Below are positions 1 through 9,519 of a stretch of DNA of 64,000 nt, piece after piece. The notes below the pieces were generated by a model that made no database searches, was not told the origin of the DNA, and was given only the letters and a program-made list of their open reading frames with translations. The position numbers and the translations under genes were made by a program. The DNA lies in NCBI RefSeq assembly GCF_037440165.1, contig NZ_JBBIUQ010000010.1:1-64000 (forward strand). Direction: 5' to 3'. The DNA comes from Ignavibacterium sp037440165. GTDB taxonomy: Bacteria > Bacteroidota > Ignavibacteria > Ignavibacteriales > Ignavibacteriaceae. Positions within the stretch are counted from its first letter, which is position 1; each line of letters starts with the position of its first letter.

Positions 1-1954
1 AAATTTCGAGTTCGTTATCATTAAAAAATGAAATTGCCTCAACACCATTGATTAAATTTTCCCAGAACTCCTGAATATTTTTTGCTTTTGGATATCTTCC
101 GGCAATCCCAATGATTGCTATATCAGTAGATTGAGGTTTTATAAGTTTCTGATTTGGTTGAGGATTTTTGATGAGTAATAAATTTCTTTTTTCACTAACA
201 TATTTTCTTAGAAGGTAAACAGAAGGGTAATTATATAAATCAACAATTGATATTTCTTCATTCAATTTCTCCTTTAGTTTAATCTGAAGTTTGCCAATTG
301 AAATTGAATTACCTCCAAGATCAAAAAAATTATCCTCAATGGAAAATTCCTGAATTCCTAAAACTTCTTTCCAGATTTCAATGATTTCTTTTTCAAGTGA
401 ATCAATTATTATTTGGTTAGATTCACTTTGAATTAGATTCACTGATTCTGACTCTTCATTCAGCAAAGCTCTTTTATCAACTTTACCGCTTGGAGTTAAA
501 GGTAATTTTTCTTTCTGAATAAAAAATTTGGGAATCATATAAGTTGGTAATTTTTCAGAAAGAAAAACTGAAAGCGCATTAGCATCGATCTTAACATTAT
601 CTGCAGAGAAATAGGCTGCTAATTCTTTTTGTCTATTTTTGGTTTCTCTAAGAACTACAGCAACAGATTTAACTTTGGGAAAACTTAAGATTAAATTTTC
701 AATTTCGCCGGGTTCTATTCTGTAGCCGTGCAACTTTATCTGATCATCAGCACGACCTAAAAATTCTATATCGTTATTTTCATTAACTTTACCCAGATCG
801 CCTGTTTTATAAAAAATTTTTTCTTTTTGGTTTAATATTAACTTAACAAATCTTGAATGTGTTAATTCTTCTCTGTTCCAATAACCGTTTGCAACACATT
901 CACCGCCAATAAAAATTTCTCCTTCAGAATTTTTCGGTACTTTTTTTAGTTCTCCATCAAGCAGAATTACTTCAGAATTTTGAATGGCATTACCAATAGG
1001 TGGAAGTTTAGGCCAGTCTTCCGGATTACCGGATAAAATAAAAGAAGTGCAAACATGAGTTTCCGATGGTCCGTATTGATTGTGTAAAATTGTTTGAGGA
1101 TTTCTTTTGAAAAATTGTATTATCTGAGGAGTAATTTTTAATTGTTCACCAGCAGTGATAACGTGTTTGAGCGAAAAATTATATTCATTACTTTCTGAAG
1201 CCTCTGCTAAAATCTGAAGGGCAATATAAGGTAAGAAGATTCTCTCAATTTTATTTTCGGATAAAAATCCAACTAACCTTAATGGATCTTTTCTTAAATC
1301 ATCCTCAATAAGATAAAGTGTGTCTCCATTTGTAAGTGTAGAGAATATCTCCTGAAAAGAAACATCAAAACTGATTGGTGCAAATTGCAGAGTTTTATAG
1401 TGACCGGGAGTGGAACTATGATTTTGCCAGTCAATAAGATTAGAAATAACTCTGTGCGGCATTTTAATGCCCTTTGGTTTTCCCGTAGAGCCGGAAGTAT
1501 AAATTATATAGATTAGATCTTCCGGTGAAGGATAAGAAAATTTAGAAATGGAATTTTTATTATGCGAAATAGAATGAACAAAAATTTGTTTAGTATTAAC
1601 TGGAGGAAGTCTTTTACTTATAACTTCGGAAGTTAAAATCAAAAATGGTTCAGTGTCCTCGATCATAAATTTTATTCTGTCCGAAGGATAATTTATATCC
1701 AAAGGAAAGCAAGTTGCACCAGCTTTTAATATACCAATAACAGAGGCTATTAAATCAAATGACCTTTCAACCGCAATTCCAATCACAGAGTTCTTTTTAG
1801 TTCCCAAAGCTAGAAGGTAATCAGCAATACTGTTAGCTCTTTTGTTTAACTCATCGTATGTATATCTATGATCCTGATAAACAATTGCAATTTGTTTTGG
1901 ATTATGCAAAACTTGTTCTTCGAATAACTCAATCACTGATTTTAGTTTTTTCAT
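1..1954 (-). CDS. Hybrid NRPS-PKS megasynthase, N-terminal part (A-PCP-KS, truncated by window edge)
   Basis: This gene starts at an ATG at 1954 and stays open to base 1, giving 651 visible codons. Residues 1-500 form an amino-acid adenylation domain, with the P-loop YTSGSTGKPKG near 152-162, YGPSET at 294-299, the TGD motif near 384 and catalytic Lys491 in PSGKVDKRAL. A peptidyl carrier domain follows, with DNFFDLGGNS at 541-550 and Ser550 as the phosphopantetheine site. From residue 611, DIAIIGIAGRYP opens a type I ketosynthase domain that is cut by the edge. The order A-PCP-KS with no leading condensation domain suggests a loading module that hands an aminoacyl group to a polyketide extension module. 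By eye the specificity code reads D-V-Q-F-I-A-Q-V-C-K, closest to proline-type codes. That is a weak inference. A PPTase that could activate the carrier lies nearby at 3095. Confidence 0.9.
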   Translation of the reverse strand, partial: MKKLKSVIELFEEQVLHNPKQIAIVYQDHRYTYDELNKRANSIADYLLALGTKKNSVIGIAVERSFDLIASVIGILKAGATCFPLDINYPSDRIKFMIEDTEPFLILTSEVISKRLPPVNTKQIFVHSISHNKNSISKFSYPSPEDLIYIIYTSGSTGKPKGIKMPHRVISNLIDWQNHSSTPGHYKTLQFAPISFDVSFQEIFSTLTNGDTLYLIEDDLRKDPLRLVGFLSENKIERIFLPYIALQILAEASESNEYNFSLKHVITAGEQLKITPQIIQFFKRNPQTILHNQYGPSETHVCTSFILSGNPEDWPKLPPIGNAIQNSEVILLDGELKKVPKNSEGEIFIGGECVANGYWNREELTHSRFVKLILNQKEKIFYKTGDLGKVNENNDIEFLGRADDQIKLHGYRIEPGEIENLILSFPKVKSVAVVLRETKNRQKELAAYFSADNVKIDANALSVFLSEKLPTYMIPKFFIQKEKLPLTPSGKVDKRALLNEESESVNLIQSESNQIIIDSLEKEIIEIWKEVLGIQEFSIEDNFFDLGGNSISIGKLQIKLKEKLNEEISIVDLYNYPSVYLLRKYVSEKRNLLLIKNPQPNQKLIKPQSTDIAIIGIAGRYPKAKNIQEFWENLINGVEAISFFNDNELEI

Positions 1955-1972
1955 ACTATTGATTTAAGTTTT

Positions 1973-2830
1973 TTAATTATGCGAGTACTGATTTCTAACT
2001 AATTTTTCACCTGTTTTTATATACATCATAAACAAAGGCGAGAATAAGGAAAGTTTTGCATTCGCTTTTTTATTTAAGAAACCCTCTACCGTTTTCCAAT
2101 TGAATTGGTTTGCTACATCAATTCCGATTGAAATTGAAAAAGAAAGCATTTTTGCAGTATGCCACCATCCTGAAGGGAAATAAATACTTTCACCAGGTTT
2201 CAATATGGCAACCAGCTTTTTTGCATTACTGAATAAAGGAAATTTATCTAAAGAAACATTTTCAATATCGGGAATTGATGAAACATTGAACTCCGCACCT
2301 GTTTTGGGGTAGAGAAATTTTGAGTCATCAGGACTGAATAAAATTAGTTCTTTCTCCCCAGCAAGTTGATGAATGAAAGTGTCAGCTCCCGGAACATCAT
2401 AATGAAGATATGGGAATGACCTTCCTTTTCCACCAATGAACAACTCATATTGACCGTAAGCAAAAAGCGAGGTCCTTAAAGGAGTAAAAATTTTATGAAG
2501 AAAATAATTTGGTAAACAAAATTCAGACTCAGGGCTTATATCGGAAATTAGCTCGGGATATTCGTGGGCGATACGGACATTTCTGTAGTATGGAGCTGGA
2601 TTTTGCTCATAAGATTTTAAAGAAAGATTGATAATATCTTCAAGAGAATATTCTTTTTCATCAATAACAACCTTTCTATTTCCGTAATTTTTTATCCAGA
2701 ATTCCGGCGACCATTTTTCAAGTGCCTTCCAGTGCTTTGTAGCATCCTGAAGAATTACTGGTTTTCTCTTCGCAACAAATTCATTTCTGAATTCTTCTGG
2801 GGATATTTTTTTGACTCTTTCTAATTGCAT
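1973..2830 (-). CDS. JmjC/cupin_8-type Fe(II)/2-oxoglutarate oxygenase
   Basis: The 285-residue protein looks like a cupin-like (JmjC, cupin_8) dioxygenase. The opening PVILQDATKHWKALEKW block is typical of these proteins. A candidate iron-binding HxD is HYD at 143-145, and a distal His is His224 in PSGWWHTAK, just after the conserved KPGESIYFPSGWWH strand. Family members hydroxylate amino-acid side chains in proteins or carrier-bound substrates. The gene ends upstream of the NRPS-PKS start with an 18-base gap on the same strand, so it is probably the first gene of that operon and may hydroxylate the carrier-tethered amino acid. The substrate is inferred from context only. Upstream is a 264-base divergent spacer with no clear promoter match. 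Confidence 0.75.
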   Translation of the reverse strand: MQLERVKKISPEEFRNEFVAKRKPVILQDATKHWKALEKWSPEFWIKNYGNRKVVIDEKEYSLEDIINLSLKSYEQNPAPYYRNVRIAHEYPELISDISPESEFCLPNYFLHKIFTPLRTSLFAYGQYELFIGGKGRSFPYLHYDVPGADTFIHQLAGEKELILFSPDDSKFLYPKTGAEFNVSSIPDIENVSLDKFPLFSNAKKLVAILKPGESIYFPSGWWHTAKMLSFSISIGIDVANQFNWKTVEGFLNKKANAKLSLFSPLFMMYIKTGEKLVRNQYSHN

Positions 2831-3094
2831 ATAGTATTTCCTTGGCTTATTAAATTAAAATTCCTGGTCTGGTTAGAAATTTGAACCCTCTAAGAGATAA
2901 TTTCAAATATCTATTCTAATGCCATTAGTTAATTTATGATTTTAAGCAATAATTCATTTTTAATCAATTTTAGTTATTTTTATGCGAGGCAATTTATTTA
3001 ATACATTTATTTTTTCTTGAAATTAGAATTTTCATTGATAAAATATCAATCTGAGAAATTATAAAAATTTTTATCAGGCAGAAAATTTTGCTGA

Positions 3095-3808
3095 ATGAAG
3101 ATAAACCAAAATGAAATACATATCTACACTTTAAATTTTTCTGAAGATAATTCACTTCTCGAAAAGTATAATCATTTGCTATCAGTTGATGAGAGAAAGA
3201 AAATTGATCAATACAAATTTCCAAATGATAGGAAGAGAGCAAGTGAAACTTTTATTTATCGCCGTTTAATTATTTCAAATTATCTGGCTGTTAATCCTCT
3301 AATGATTGAATTTAATAAAACCATTTTTGGTAAACCTGTTTTGATTGAACCCCAAAATTCAGGTCTTCAATTCAATTATTCGCACACTGAGCGAAAATTT
3401 CTTTTTGCATTAAGCAAAAATTCTGAAATCGGAGTTGATATTGAATTCATAAAAGCTTTTACTGATATAGATTCCCTTTCAGAAAAATATTTTTCCAATG
3501 ATGAATTTTCTTTTTATAAGGCGCTTTCAACTTATGAACTTAAACTCAATTTTTTCTACAGAGTCTGGACACGCAAAGAAGCTTTGCATAAAGGTATAGG
3601 TACAGGTATCAATGATGAAATGAAAAATATTTCAGTAATTGATAATGATGATCCAAATAAATCAGAACTGAGTATTGACTTTAATAATCAAATTTGGCAG
3701 ATCGAAGATCTTCAGCTACAGGATAATTTTATTGGAAGCATTGCATATCTCTCACCAATCAGGAAGACAATGATTTATTTTGATACGTTTGCTTATGATT
3801 TTATCTAA
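3095..3808 (+). CDS. Sfp-type 4'-phosphopantetheinyl transferase
   Basis: The enzyme transfers phosphopantetheine from CoA to the conserved Ser of carrier proteins. At 237 residues it has the length of the Sfp/Gsp family. It shows the diagnostic motifs: GKP at 79-81, FNYSHT at 93-98, the Mg-binding GVDIE at 113-117, and WTRKEA at 158-163 followed by KGIGTG. It begins the plus-strand side of the biosynthetic island, divergent from the oxygenase and NRPS-PKS genes. Likely clients are the PCP of the NRPS-PKS and the free ACP encoded at 4447. No good ribosome binding site is visible ahead of the ATG. Confidence 0.92.
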   Translation: MKINQNEIHIYTLNFSEDNSLLEKYNHLLSVDERKKIDQYKFPNDRKRASETFIYRRLIISNYLAVNPLMIEFNKTIFGKPVLIEPQNSGLQFNYSHTERKFLFALSKNSEIGVDIEFIKAFTDIDSLSEKYFSNDEFSFYKALSTYELKLNFFYRVWTRKEALHKGIGTGINDEMKNISVIDNDDPNKSELSIDFNNQIWQIEDLQLQDNFIGSIAYLSPIRKTMIYFDTFAYDFI

Positions 3809-3933
3809 TTAAGGAATAGTTTAGTTTGAATGTTATTAAAGATTATATTATTTATTAGAAATTTCAATTTTCGCTCTGGCATAATTATTAAGGAAATTCA
3901 AAGTTCAGACGATTCTATTTAATTCGTAAATAA

Positions 3934-4425
3934 ATGCTTAAATCAATTATCAATCGCATACTTCATAGTATTGCATTCGTTTTTCCATTCGGCGATTCAA
4001 TTCGCCCTATGCTTCACAGATTGCGCGGAGTTAAGGTTGGTAAAAATGTATGGATAAGCAAGTTTGTTTATGTTGATGATAATCATCCTGAATGTGTTGA
4101 GATTGGAGACAACAGCACTATTGGTTTAAGAACAACAATTTTTACACATACATATTTTGGAAAACGAATTAAAAATAATCCAAATAAGGTAATAATTGGG
4201 AAGAATGTTTATATCGGACCGCATTGCCTAATTCTGCCAAATGTAACTATTGGTGATAATTCAGTAATCAAAGGTGGCACTGTTGTTACTCGAAATGTTC
4301 CTTCAAATACTTTATATGGTATGCCCAATCCGGAACCATTGGCAACTGTAACTGTACCGCTTACTTCTGAACACGGTTACGAGGAATTCGTAAAAGGATT
4401 AAGACCAATTAGAAAGAAAAAATAA
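3934..4425 (+). CDS. Left-handed beta-helix (hexapeptide repeat) acyltransferase
   Basis: The 163-residue protein contains hexapeptide repeats over about residues 30-140, for example IGDNSTIG, IGKNVYIG and IGDNSVIKGG. It ends in the GMPNPEPLA-like turn seen in the xenobiotic and maltose/galactoside acetyltransferase group. A short amphipathic N-terminus resembles those of sugar or lipid acyltransferases. It lies 21 bases upstream of the ACP gene, so it may take its acyl group from that ACP or from acetyl-CoA. The acceptor is unknown. Confidence 0.8.
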   Translation: MLKSIINRILHSIAFVFPFGDSIRPMLHRLRGVKVGKNVWISKFVYVDDNHPECVEIGDNSTIGLRTTIFTHTYFGKRIKNNPNKVIIGKNVYIGPHCLILPNVTIGDNSVIKGGTVVTRNVPSNTLYGMPNPEPLATVTVPLTSEHGYEEFVKGLRPIRKKK

Positions 4426-4446
4426 ACTGAAGGAAGTTATAAAAAT

Positions 4447-4707
4447 ATGAATGAACAAAACTATTCCGATGTTATAATGACTTTTATCGTTGAGAATTTT
4501 CTTTTCGGCGATAACTCGCAATTAAAAACTGATACTCCCCTTTTTGAAAAAGGAATAATTGATTCAACAGGGGTGCTCGAGCTTGTTTCTTTTATTGAAG
4601 AGAAATACAACATTAACTTCCAGGATGATGAACTTGTTCAGGACAATTTCTCATCCATCTCTGCAATTGAAAAATTCCTTCTCAATAAATTAAATCACCA
4701 AAATTAA
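4447..4707 (+). CDS. Free-standing acyl carrier protein
   Basis: At 86 residues this is a discrete carrier protein. The motif GIIDSTGVLEL places the phosphopantetheine Ser at residue 40. The rest is acidic and predicted helical, as in ACPs. It is followed after 6 bases by the amidotransferase gene and then by an AMP-forming ligase. ACP, AsnB-like and acyl-ligase sets are known from exosortase-associated and other surface-lipid or peptide clusters. Here the ligase at 6710 is the natural candidate to load this ACP. No exosortase is visible in the window. Confidence 0.88.
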   Translation: MNEQNYSDVIMTFIVENFLFGDNSQLKTDTPLFEKGIIDSTGVLELVSFIEEKYNINFQDDELVQDNFSSISAIEKFLLNKLNHQN

Positions 4708-4713
4708 AAGATA

Positions 4714-6690
4714 ATGTGCGGCATCAGCGGCATACTTAATTTTCGGAACAAAGTTCCGATCTCAGATGATTTGCTGAGATTGATGGCTTTTTCTATGAAG
4801 CATCGCGGACCAGATGAAGCTGGGGCTTATGTTGACGACTACATTGGACTTGCTCAATCAAGATTAAGTATTATTGATTTAACCGGTGGAAGTCAGCCAA
4901 TCCACAATGAAGATAAAACCCTGTGGATAATTTTTAACGGAGAAATTTTTAATTATCCCGAACTGCGTGATGATCTTATCAAACGAGGACATAAATTTTA
5001 TACTCAGACTGATACCGAAGTAATCATTCATCTGTATGAAGAGAAAAATGAGAAATGCCTTGATTACTTAAACGGCCAGTTTGCATTTGCTATCTGGAAC
5101 AATAGAACAAATGAATTGTTTCTTGCCAGAGACCGTGTAGGAATTCTACCGCTTTACTTTAAGCTTGATGATGAGAGATTTTATTTTGCATCAGAATTGA
5201 AGGCATTGTTTCAGGTTCAACATAACAAACCTGAATTCGACCCTATTGGTTTCGATCAGATTTTTACTTACTGGACAAATCTTCCCGGTGATACACCATT
5301 CAAAGATTATAAAGAGGTTCCTCCCGGAAATTTTCTTAAAATTAATTTCGATGGGAAATTTATTCTTAAACAATACTGGCAGCTTTCTTTTCCTGATCAT
5401 AAGCAATCCAAAGAAAAATCACTTAATGAAATTACATCTGATATAAAAGTTTTACTGGAAGATGCAGTGCGAATAAGACTAAGAGCTGATGTGCCTGTTG
5501 GAAGTTATCTGAGTGGCGGTTTAGATTCTTCCGGTTTAACTGCAATAGTAAAAAAGAATTTTAATAATAAGTTAAGAACATTCGGGATCAGTTTTGAGGA
5601 AGAAGCTTTTGATGAAAGCAGTTATCAGAAGTTAATGGCTCAGTACCTTCAGACTAATCATTCAGAAGTATTCGCAAAGAATAGTGACATAGGAAAATAT
5701 TTTGAGGACATTGTTTACTTTGGTGAAAGACCAATCTTCAGAACTGCTCCGGCACCGCTGTATTTATTATCTAAAAAAGTCCGTGAAGAGAATTTTAAAG
5801 TTGTGCTAACCGGCGAAGGTGCTGATGAAATTTTTGGCGGTTATAATATTTTCAAAGAAGCTAAAATCAGAAAATTCTGGTCGAGTAATCCTGGCTCTAA
5901 AAAGCGTTCTAAATTATTAAAAAAATTATATCCTTACATCTTCAAAGATAAGCGGGTTTTTTCAACTCTCGAAGCTTTCTTCAAAACAGGAATTGAAGAA
6001 CTAGAACATCCATTCTTCTCACATATTGTCAGATGGTCAAACAATTCAAAGCTTAAAAATTTCTTCTCTGATGAGTTCAGAGAAAAAATCAAGCAATACA
6101 ATGCACTCGATGAATTGCTTCTGAAACTTCCTTCTGACTTTGATAATTGGGAAACATTATCAAAAGCACAGTATCTTGAGATAATAACTTTTATGAGCGG
6201 TTATCTGCTTTCAGCCCAAGGCGATAGAATGGCAATGGGAAATTCAGTTGAGATTCGTGTTCCTTATCTGGACCATAGAGTAATCGAATATCTTTCATCT
6301 GTTTCTTCTATTTATAAAATTTTTGGTTTGAATGAAAAATTTCTTCTCAAAAAAGTATTTAAAGATTATTTGCCAAAAGAGATACTTTATCGTGCTAAAA
6401 ATCCTTACAGAGCACCGATAAGAAACAGCTTCATTTCAAACAATAATTTTCCGGTCGAAGATATTTTATCAGAGGATTCTATTAATTCGTGCGGGGTTTT
6501 TAATTCAGCAAAAGTAAAACTGTTGTTGCAGAAAGCTAAAAAATCTGAATCACTTAGCGAGCTTGATAATATGGCTTTGGCAGGAGTAATATCAACACAA
6601 ATATTACATAATACATTTATTGATAAGAAAAAATTAAAATTACCTGTCCAGTATGAATTTAGAGTATTTCATGATTTCAGAAATAAATAA
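4714..6690 (+). CDS. asnB: Asparagine synthase (glutamine-hydrolysing)-type amidotransferase
   Basis: The 658-residue protein has the class II glutaminase start MCGISG with nucleophile Cys2, followed by HRGPDE and RDRVGILPLYF. The synthetase half has the PPi-loop SGGLDSS at 267-273 and LTGEGADEIFGGY from about 365. It hydrolyses Gln and uses the ammonia to amidate an adenylated carboxylate, which is Asp in classical AsnB. Its length and its position between an ACP and an acyl ligase resemble the amidotransferases of exosortase-type and natural-product clusters. Its substrate may therefore be a carrier-bound or small-molecule acid rather than aspartate. It starts 6 bases after the ACP stop. 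Confidence 0.9.
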   Translation: MCGISGILNFRNKVPISDDLLRLMAFSMKHRGPDEAGAYVDDYIGLAQSRLSIIDLTGGSQPIHNEDKTLWIIFNGEIFNYPELRDDLIKRGHKFYTQTDTEVIIHLYEEKNEKCLDYLNGQFAFAIWNNRTNELFLARDRVGILPLYFKLDDERFYFASELKALFQVQHNKPEFDPIGFDQIFTYWTNLPGDTPFKDYKEVPPGNFLKINFDGKFILKQYWQLSFPDHKQSKEKSLNEITSDIKVLLEDAVRIRLRADVPVGSYLSGGLDSSGLTAIVKKNFNNKLRTFGISFEEEAFDESSYQKLMAQYLQTNHSEVFAKNSDIGKYFEDIVYFGERPIFRTAPAPLYLLSKKVREENFKVVLTGEGADEIFGGYNIFKEAKIRKFWSSNPGSKKRSKLLKKLYPYIFKDKRVFSTLEAFFKTGIEELEHPFFSHIVRWSNNSKLKNFFSDEFREKIKQYNALDELLLKLPSDFDNWETLSKAQYLEIITFMSGYLLSAQGDRMAMGNSVEIRVPYLDHRVIEYLSSVSSIYKIFGLNEKFLLKKVFKDYLPKEILYRAKNPYRAPIRNSFISNNNFPVEDILSEDSINSCGVFNSAKVKLLLQKAKKSESLSELDNMALAGVISTQILHNTFIDKKKLKLPVQYEFRVFHDFRNK

Positions 6691-6709
6691 TTAATTGATT
6701 TAAACTCAT

Positions 6710-8296
6710 ATGCGAACAAAAAAAACAATAAGTGAATTATTTAGTCCATTACTTGTACACGAGTATTTGACTAACTCTGCATTAAAGTTTCCCGATAAAA
6801 CTGCTTTGGTCTTTGAAGAGAAAAGATACACTTATAAAGATTTGGACTATTTATCAGATTTACTTGCAATTAAATTAATTAAACAAGGTGTTAAACGCCA
6901 AGACAGGATAATCATCTGGGGTGAAAATTCACATGAAGTTGTCTTGTCTATTTATGCAACCTTGAAAGCAGGAGCTACATTTATTGTATTGAATAGTTTA
7001 ATAAAACCACCCAAATTCAATTATATTCTCAAGGATTCTGAACCAACTATAATTATCGCTGACAGCAAATTAAAAGATTCTGTGGAGATTGCTCTTCAGC
7101 ACTACAACAAATCTGTTTTGGTTTTTTATTTAGGAGATTCATCTGAGAAAATTAATTCTCTACTTTCAGAAGGATTAAAAACCGATCCATCACCAGAAGA
7201 TTTTCAGCTTTTAACTGAAAGAAAAAAATCTATTCTTGATTATGACTTAGCAGCTCTTATTTATACTTCGGGTTCAACAGGAGAACCAAAGGGTGTTATG
7301 TCATCACATTTTAATATAGTATCAGCAGCCAAAAGTATTATTACCTACTTAAATAACACCGATGAAGACATTATAATTGATGTTTTACCATTATCATTTG
7401 ATTATGGACTTTATCAAGTTATTATGTGTTTCATGTATGGTGGTACAATTATCCTTGAAAAATCGTTTCTGTTTCCGGTTGAAATATTAAAAAAAATTGA
7501 AAATGAGAAAGTCACTGGTTTCCCAATAGTGCCTACAATACTAGCAATGCTGCTCAAACTAGACAAAATAAAAGAATATAATTTGAAAACACTCAGATAT
7601 ATATCTAATACTGGTGCAGCGCTGCCAGTCGAGCATATCAAAAAATTCAGAAATTTATTCCCTGAAATCAAAATTTTTTCAATGTTCGGACTTACCGAAT
7701 GCAAACGTATTGCTTATCTTCCACCAGAAGATATTGATAGAAAACCTGGGTCAGTAGGAAAAGCAATGCCAAATTGTGAAGTATTTATTGTTGATGAAAA
7801 CGGAAAGGAAGTTAAACCAAACATTGTGGGAGAACTTGTGGTAAGAGGTTCAAATGTAATGAGAGGTTATTGGAATTCAGAAGAGCTTACTAATCAGGTT
7901 TTTCGTAAAGGTTGGATGCAGCAGGAAAGAGTTCTTTTTACAGGTGATTACTTCTACAAAGATGAAGAAGGTTATTTATACTTTGTTGGCAGAAAAGACG
8001 ATATGATTAAGACAAAAGGAGAAAGAGTTAGCCCAAAGGAACTGGAAAATATTTTGTGTTCAATTGAAGGGGTTAGTGAGGCAGCGGTTATCGGTGTACC
8101 AGACGAAATCTTCGGACAAGCAATTAAAGCATTCATAGTTAAAAAATTAAATTCACAAATTTCAGAGAATGATATATTAAAATATTGCAAAGAAAATGTA
8201 GAACTATTTATGATACCTAAAATTATCGTCTTCATTGAATCTCTTCCCAAGAATCCAAATGGAAAAGTTGATAAGAAAAAACTAAAGGAGATATAA
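6710..8296 (+). CDS. AMP-dependent acyl-CoA/acyl-ACP ligase
   Basis: The 528-residue ANL-superfamily enzyme has the P-loop YTSGSTGEPKG at 185-195, FGLTECKR in the middle, a TGD motif, GRKDDMIKTKGERVSP at the hinge and the C-terminal lysine Lys519 in NPNGKVDKKKL. It adenylates a carboxylic acid and passes it to CoA or a phosphopantetheine arm. Gene order (ACP, amidotransferase, ligase) suggests loading of the ACP at 4447. The start is an ATG 19 bases after the asnB stop, and the gene ends 3 bases before the NadE-like gene, so all of these are probably one operon. The acid is not predictable by eye. Confidence 0.88.
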   Translation: MRTKKTISELFSPLLVHEYLTNSALKFPDKTALVFEEKRYTYKDLDYLSDLLAIKLIKQGVKRQDRIIIWGENSHEVVLSIYATLKAGATFIVLNSLIKPPKFNYILKDSEPTIIIADSKLKDSVEIALQHYNKSVLVFYLGDSSEKINSLLSEGLKTDPSPEDFQLLTERKKSILDYDLAALIYTSGSTGEPKGVMSSHFNIVSAAKSIITYLNNTDEDIIIDVLPLSFDYGLYQVIMCFMYGGTIILEKSFLFPVEILKKIENEKVTGFPIVPTILAMLLKLDKIKEYNLKTLRYISNTGAALPVEHIKKFRNLFPEIKIFSMFGLTECKRIAYLPPEDIDRKPGSVGKAMPNCEVFIVDENGKEVKPNIVGELVVRGSNVMRGYWNSEELTNQVFRKGWMQQERVLFTGDYFYKDEEGYLYFVGRKDDMIKTKGERVSPKELENILCSIEGVSEAAVIGVPDEIFGQAIKAFIVKKLNSQISENDILKYCKENVELFMIPKIIVFIESLPKNPNGKVDKKKLKEI

Positions 8297-8299
8297 ATC

Positions 8300-9265
8300 A
8301 TGTTTTATGATTATAATTCAATAAAAATTGATGCAGCCAGTGAAACAGAAAGAGTACTGCATAAATTAAGAAATGAAGTAGTGGTAAACTTTAAGAAGCG
8401 TGGTGCTGTAGTTGGTATAAGTGGAGGGATCGATTCTTCGGTAGTGCTTGCCTTATGTGTGAGAGCATTTGGTCAGGATAAAGTTCACGCATTAATGCTG
8501 CCAGAAAAAGATTCAAGCGCAGATAGTCTCAATCTTGCTAAATTCTTAGCAGAAAAACTTGGTGTAAAATACACTGTTGAAAATCTGAGTGAAGCTTTGG
8601 CTGGTTTCGGCTGTTATCAGCGGCGAGATGAAGCTGTTCGTAGAATTTTTCCGGATTACAATTCCTCTTACAAAATGAAAATTCTTTTACCAAAAAATGA
8701 TGATAAGAAGAAACTTAATATCTTTTACATAAAAATAATTTCTCCAGATGGTGCTGAACAGACAGCCAGACTTCCTTTAACTGAGTATCTTCAAATAACC
8801 GCTGCTTCAAATTTCAAACAGCGCAGTAGAATGGCAATGCTTTATTATTATGCCGAGTCGAAAAACTATGCTGTTGTTGGAACTGGAAATAAAAACGAAC
8901 ATCTTCAAGGATTTTTTGTTAAACATGGAGATGGTGCTGCAGATATTAAACCTATTGCACACTTATTTAAAACTCAGGTATATCAATTGGCTGAATATCT
9001 TAACATACCCGAAGAGATTGTAAAAAGAACTCCAACAACCGACACTTACTCTGCTGAACAAACTCAGGAGGAATTTTTCTTCAAAACACCATTCGATATT
9101 CTTGATCGAATTTGGTATGGATGGGAAAAAGGTTTTTCATCAAAAGATATTGCTGAACCGTTAAATCTGAGCGAGGCTGAGGTTGATGTGGTTATTTCAG
9201 ATATCAAACAAAAAATTCTCACTACTGAATATTTGAGAGCGGAGTCTGTTTCACTGAACTACTAG
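8300..9265 (+). CDS. nadE: NAD synthase-like ATP pyrophosphatase (NadE family)
   Basis: The N-type ATP pyrophosphatase loop SGGIDSS lies at 41-47. A second conserved block, GTGNKNEHLQGFFVKHGDG, begins near residue 194, and PTTDTYSAEQTQEE follows. This is the ammonia-dependent NadE fold without a glutaminase domain. At 321 residues it is longer than typical NadE (about 250-275), with extra sequence around residues 110-160. Canonical NadE amidates deamido-NAD. Its place as the last gene of the biosynthetic operon, 3 bases behind the ligase, suggests a pathway-dedicated amide-forming role or ammonia use alongside AsnB. Both functions remain possible. The following 254 bases (9266-9519) hold nothing I recognise. 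Confidence 0.85.
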   Translation: MFYDYNSIKIDAASETERVLHKLRNEVVVNFKKRGAVVGISGGIDSSVVLALCVRAFGQDKVHALMLPEKDSSADSLNLAKFLAEKLGVKYTVENLSEALAGFGCYQRRDEAVRRIFPDYNSSYKMKILLPKNDDKKKLNIFYIKIISPDGAEQTARLPLTEYLQITAASNFKQRSRMAMLYYYAESKNYAVVGTGNKNEHLQGFFVKHGDGAADIKPIAHLFKTQVYQLAEYLNIPEEIVKRTPTTDTYSAEQTQEEFFFKTPFDILDRIWYGWEKGFSSKDIAEPLNLSEAEVDVVISDIKQKILTTEYLRAESVSLNY

Positions 9266-9519
9266 TCATTTTATCGAACTTAAACGCACTTTAATAGTTG
9301 ATTGATTACTGGTAACTCACCAAATATTGTATTTAATTTCAACGATCAAATTAAAGCAAACGGTTCAAATCAAATTTCAATTGCAGTAAACCATTGTTGG
9401 TTAAGATTTAGAAAATTTATATTAAATCAGCTATGGAATTTTGGAATCTTCATTAAAGTATAGTGATAAAATTTTGAGTAAGGTTGCGGAAAGAATCTAA
9501 AAATAAGTAAAGGATTAAA

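Noticed and set aside
2994..3242. Minus-strand frame overlapping the PPTase start
   Set aside because: It is antisense to a well-supported gene, has no family features and no ribosome site.
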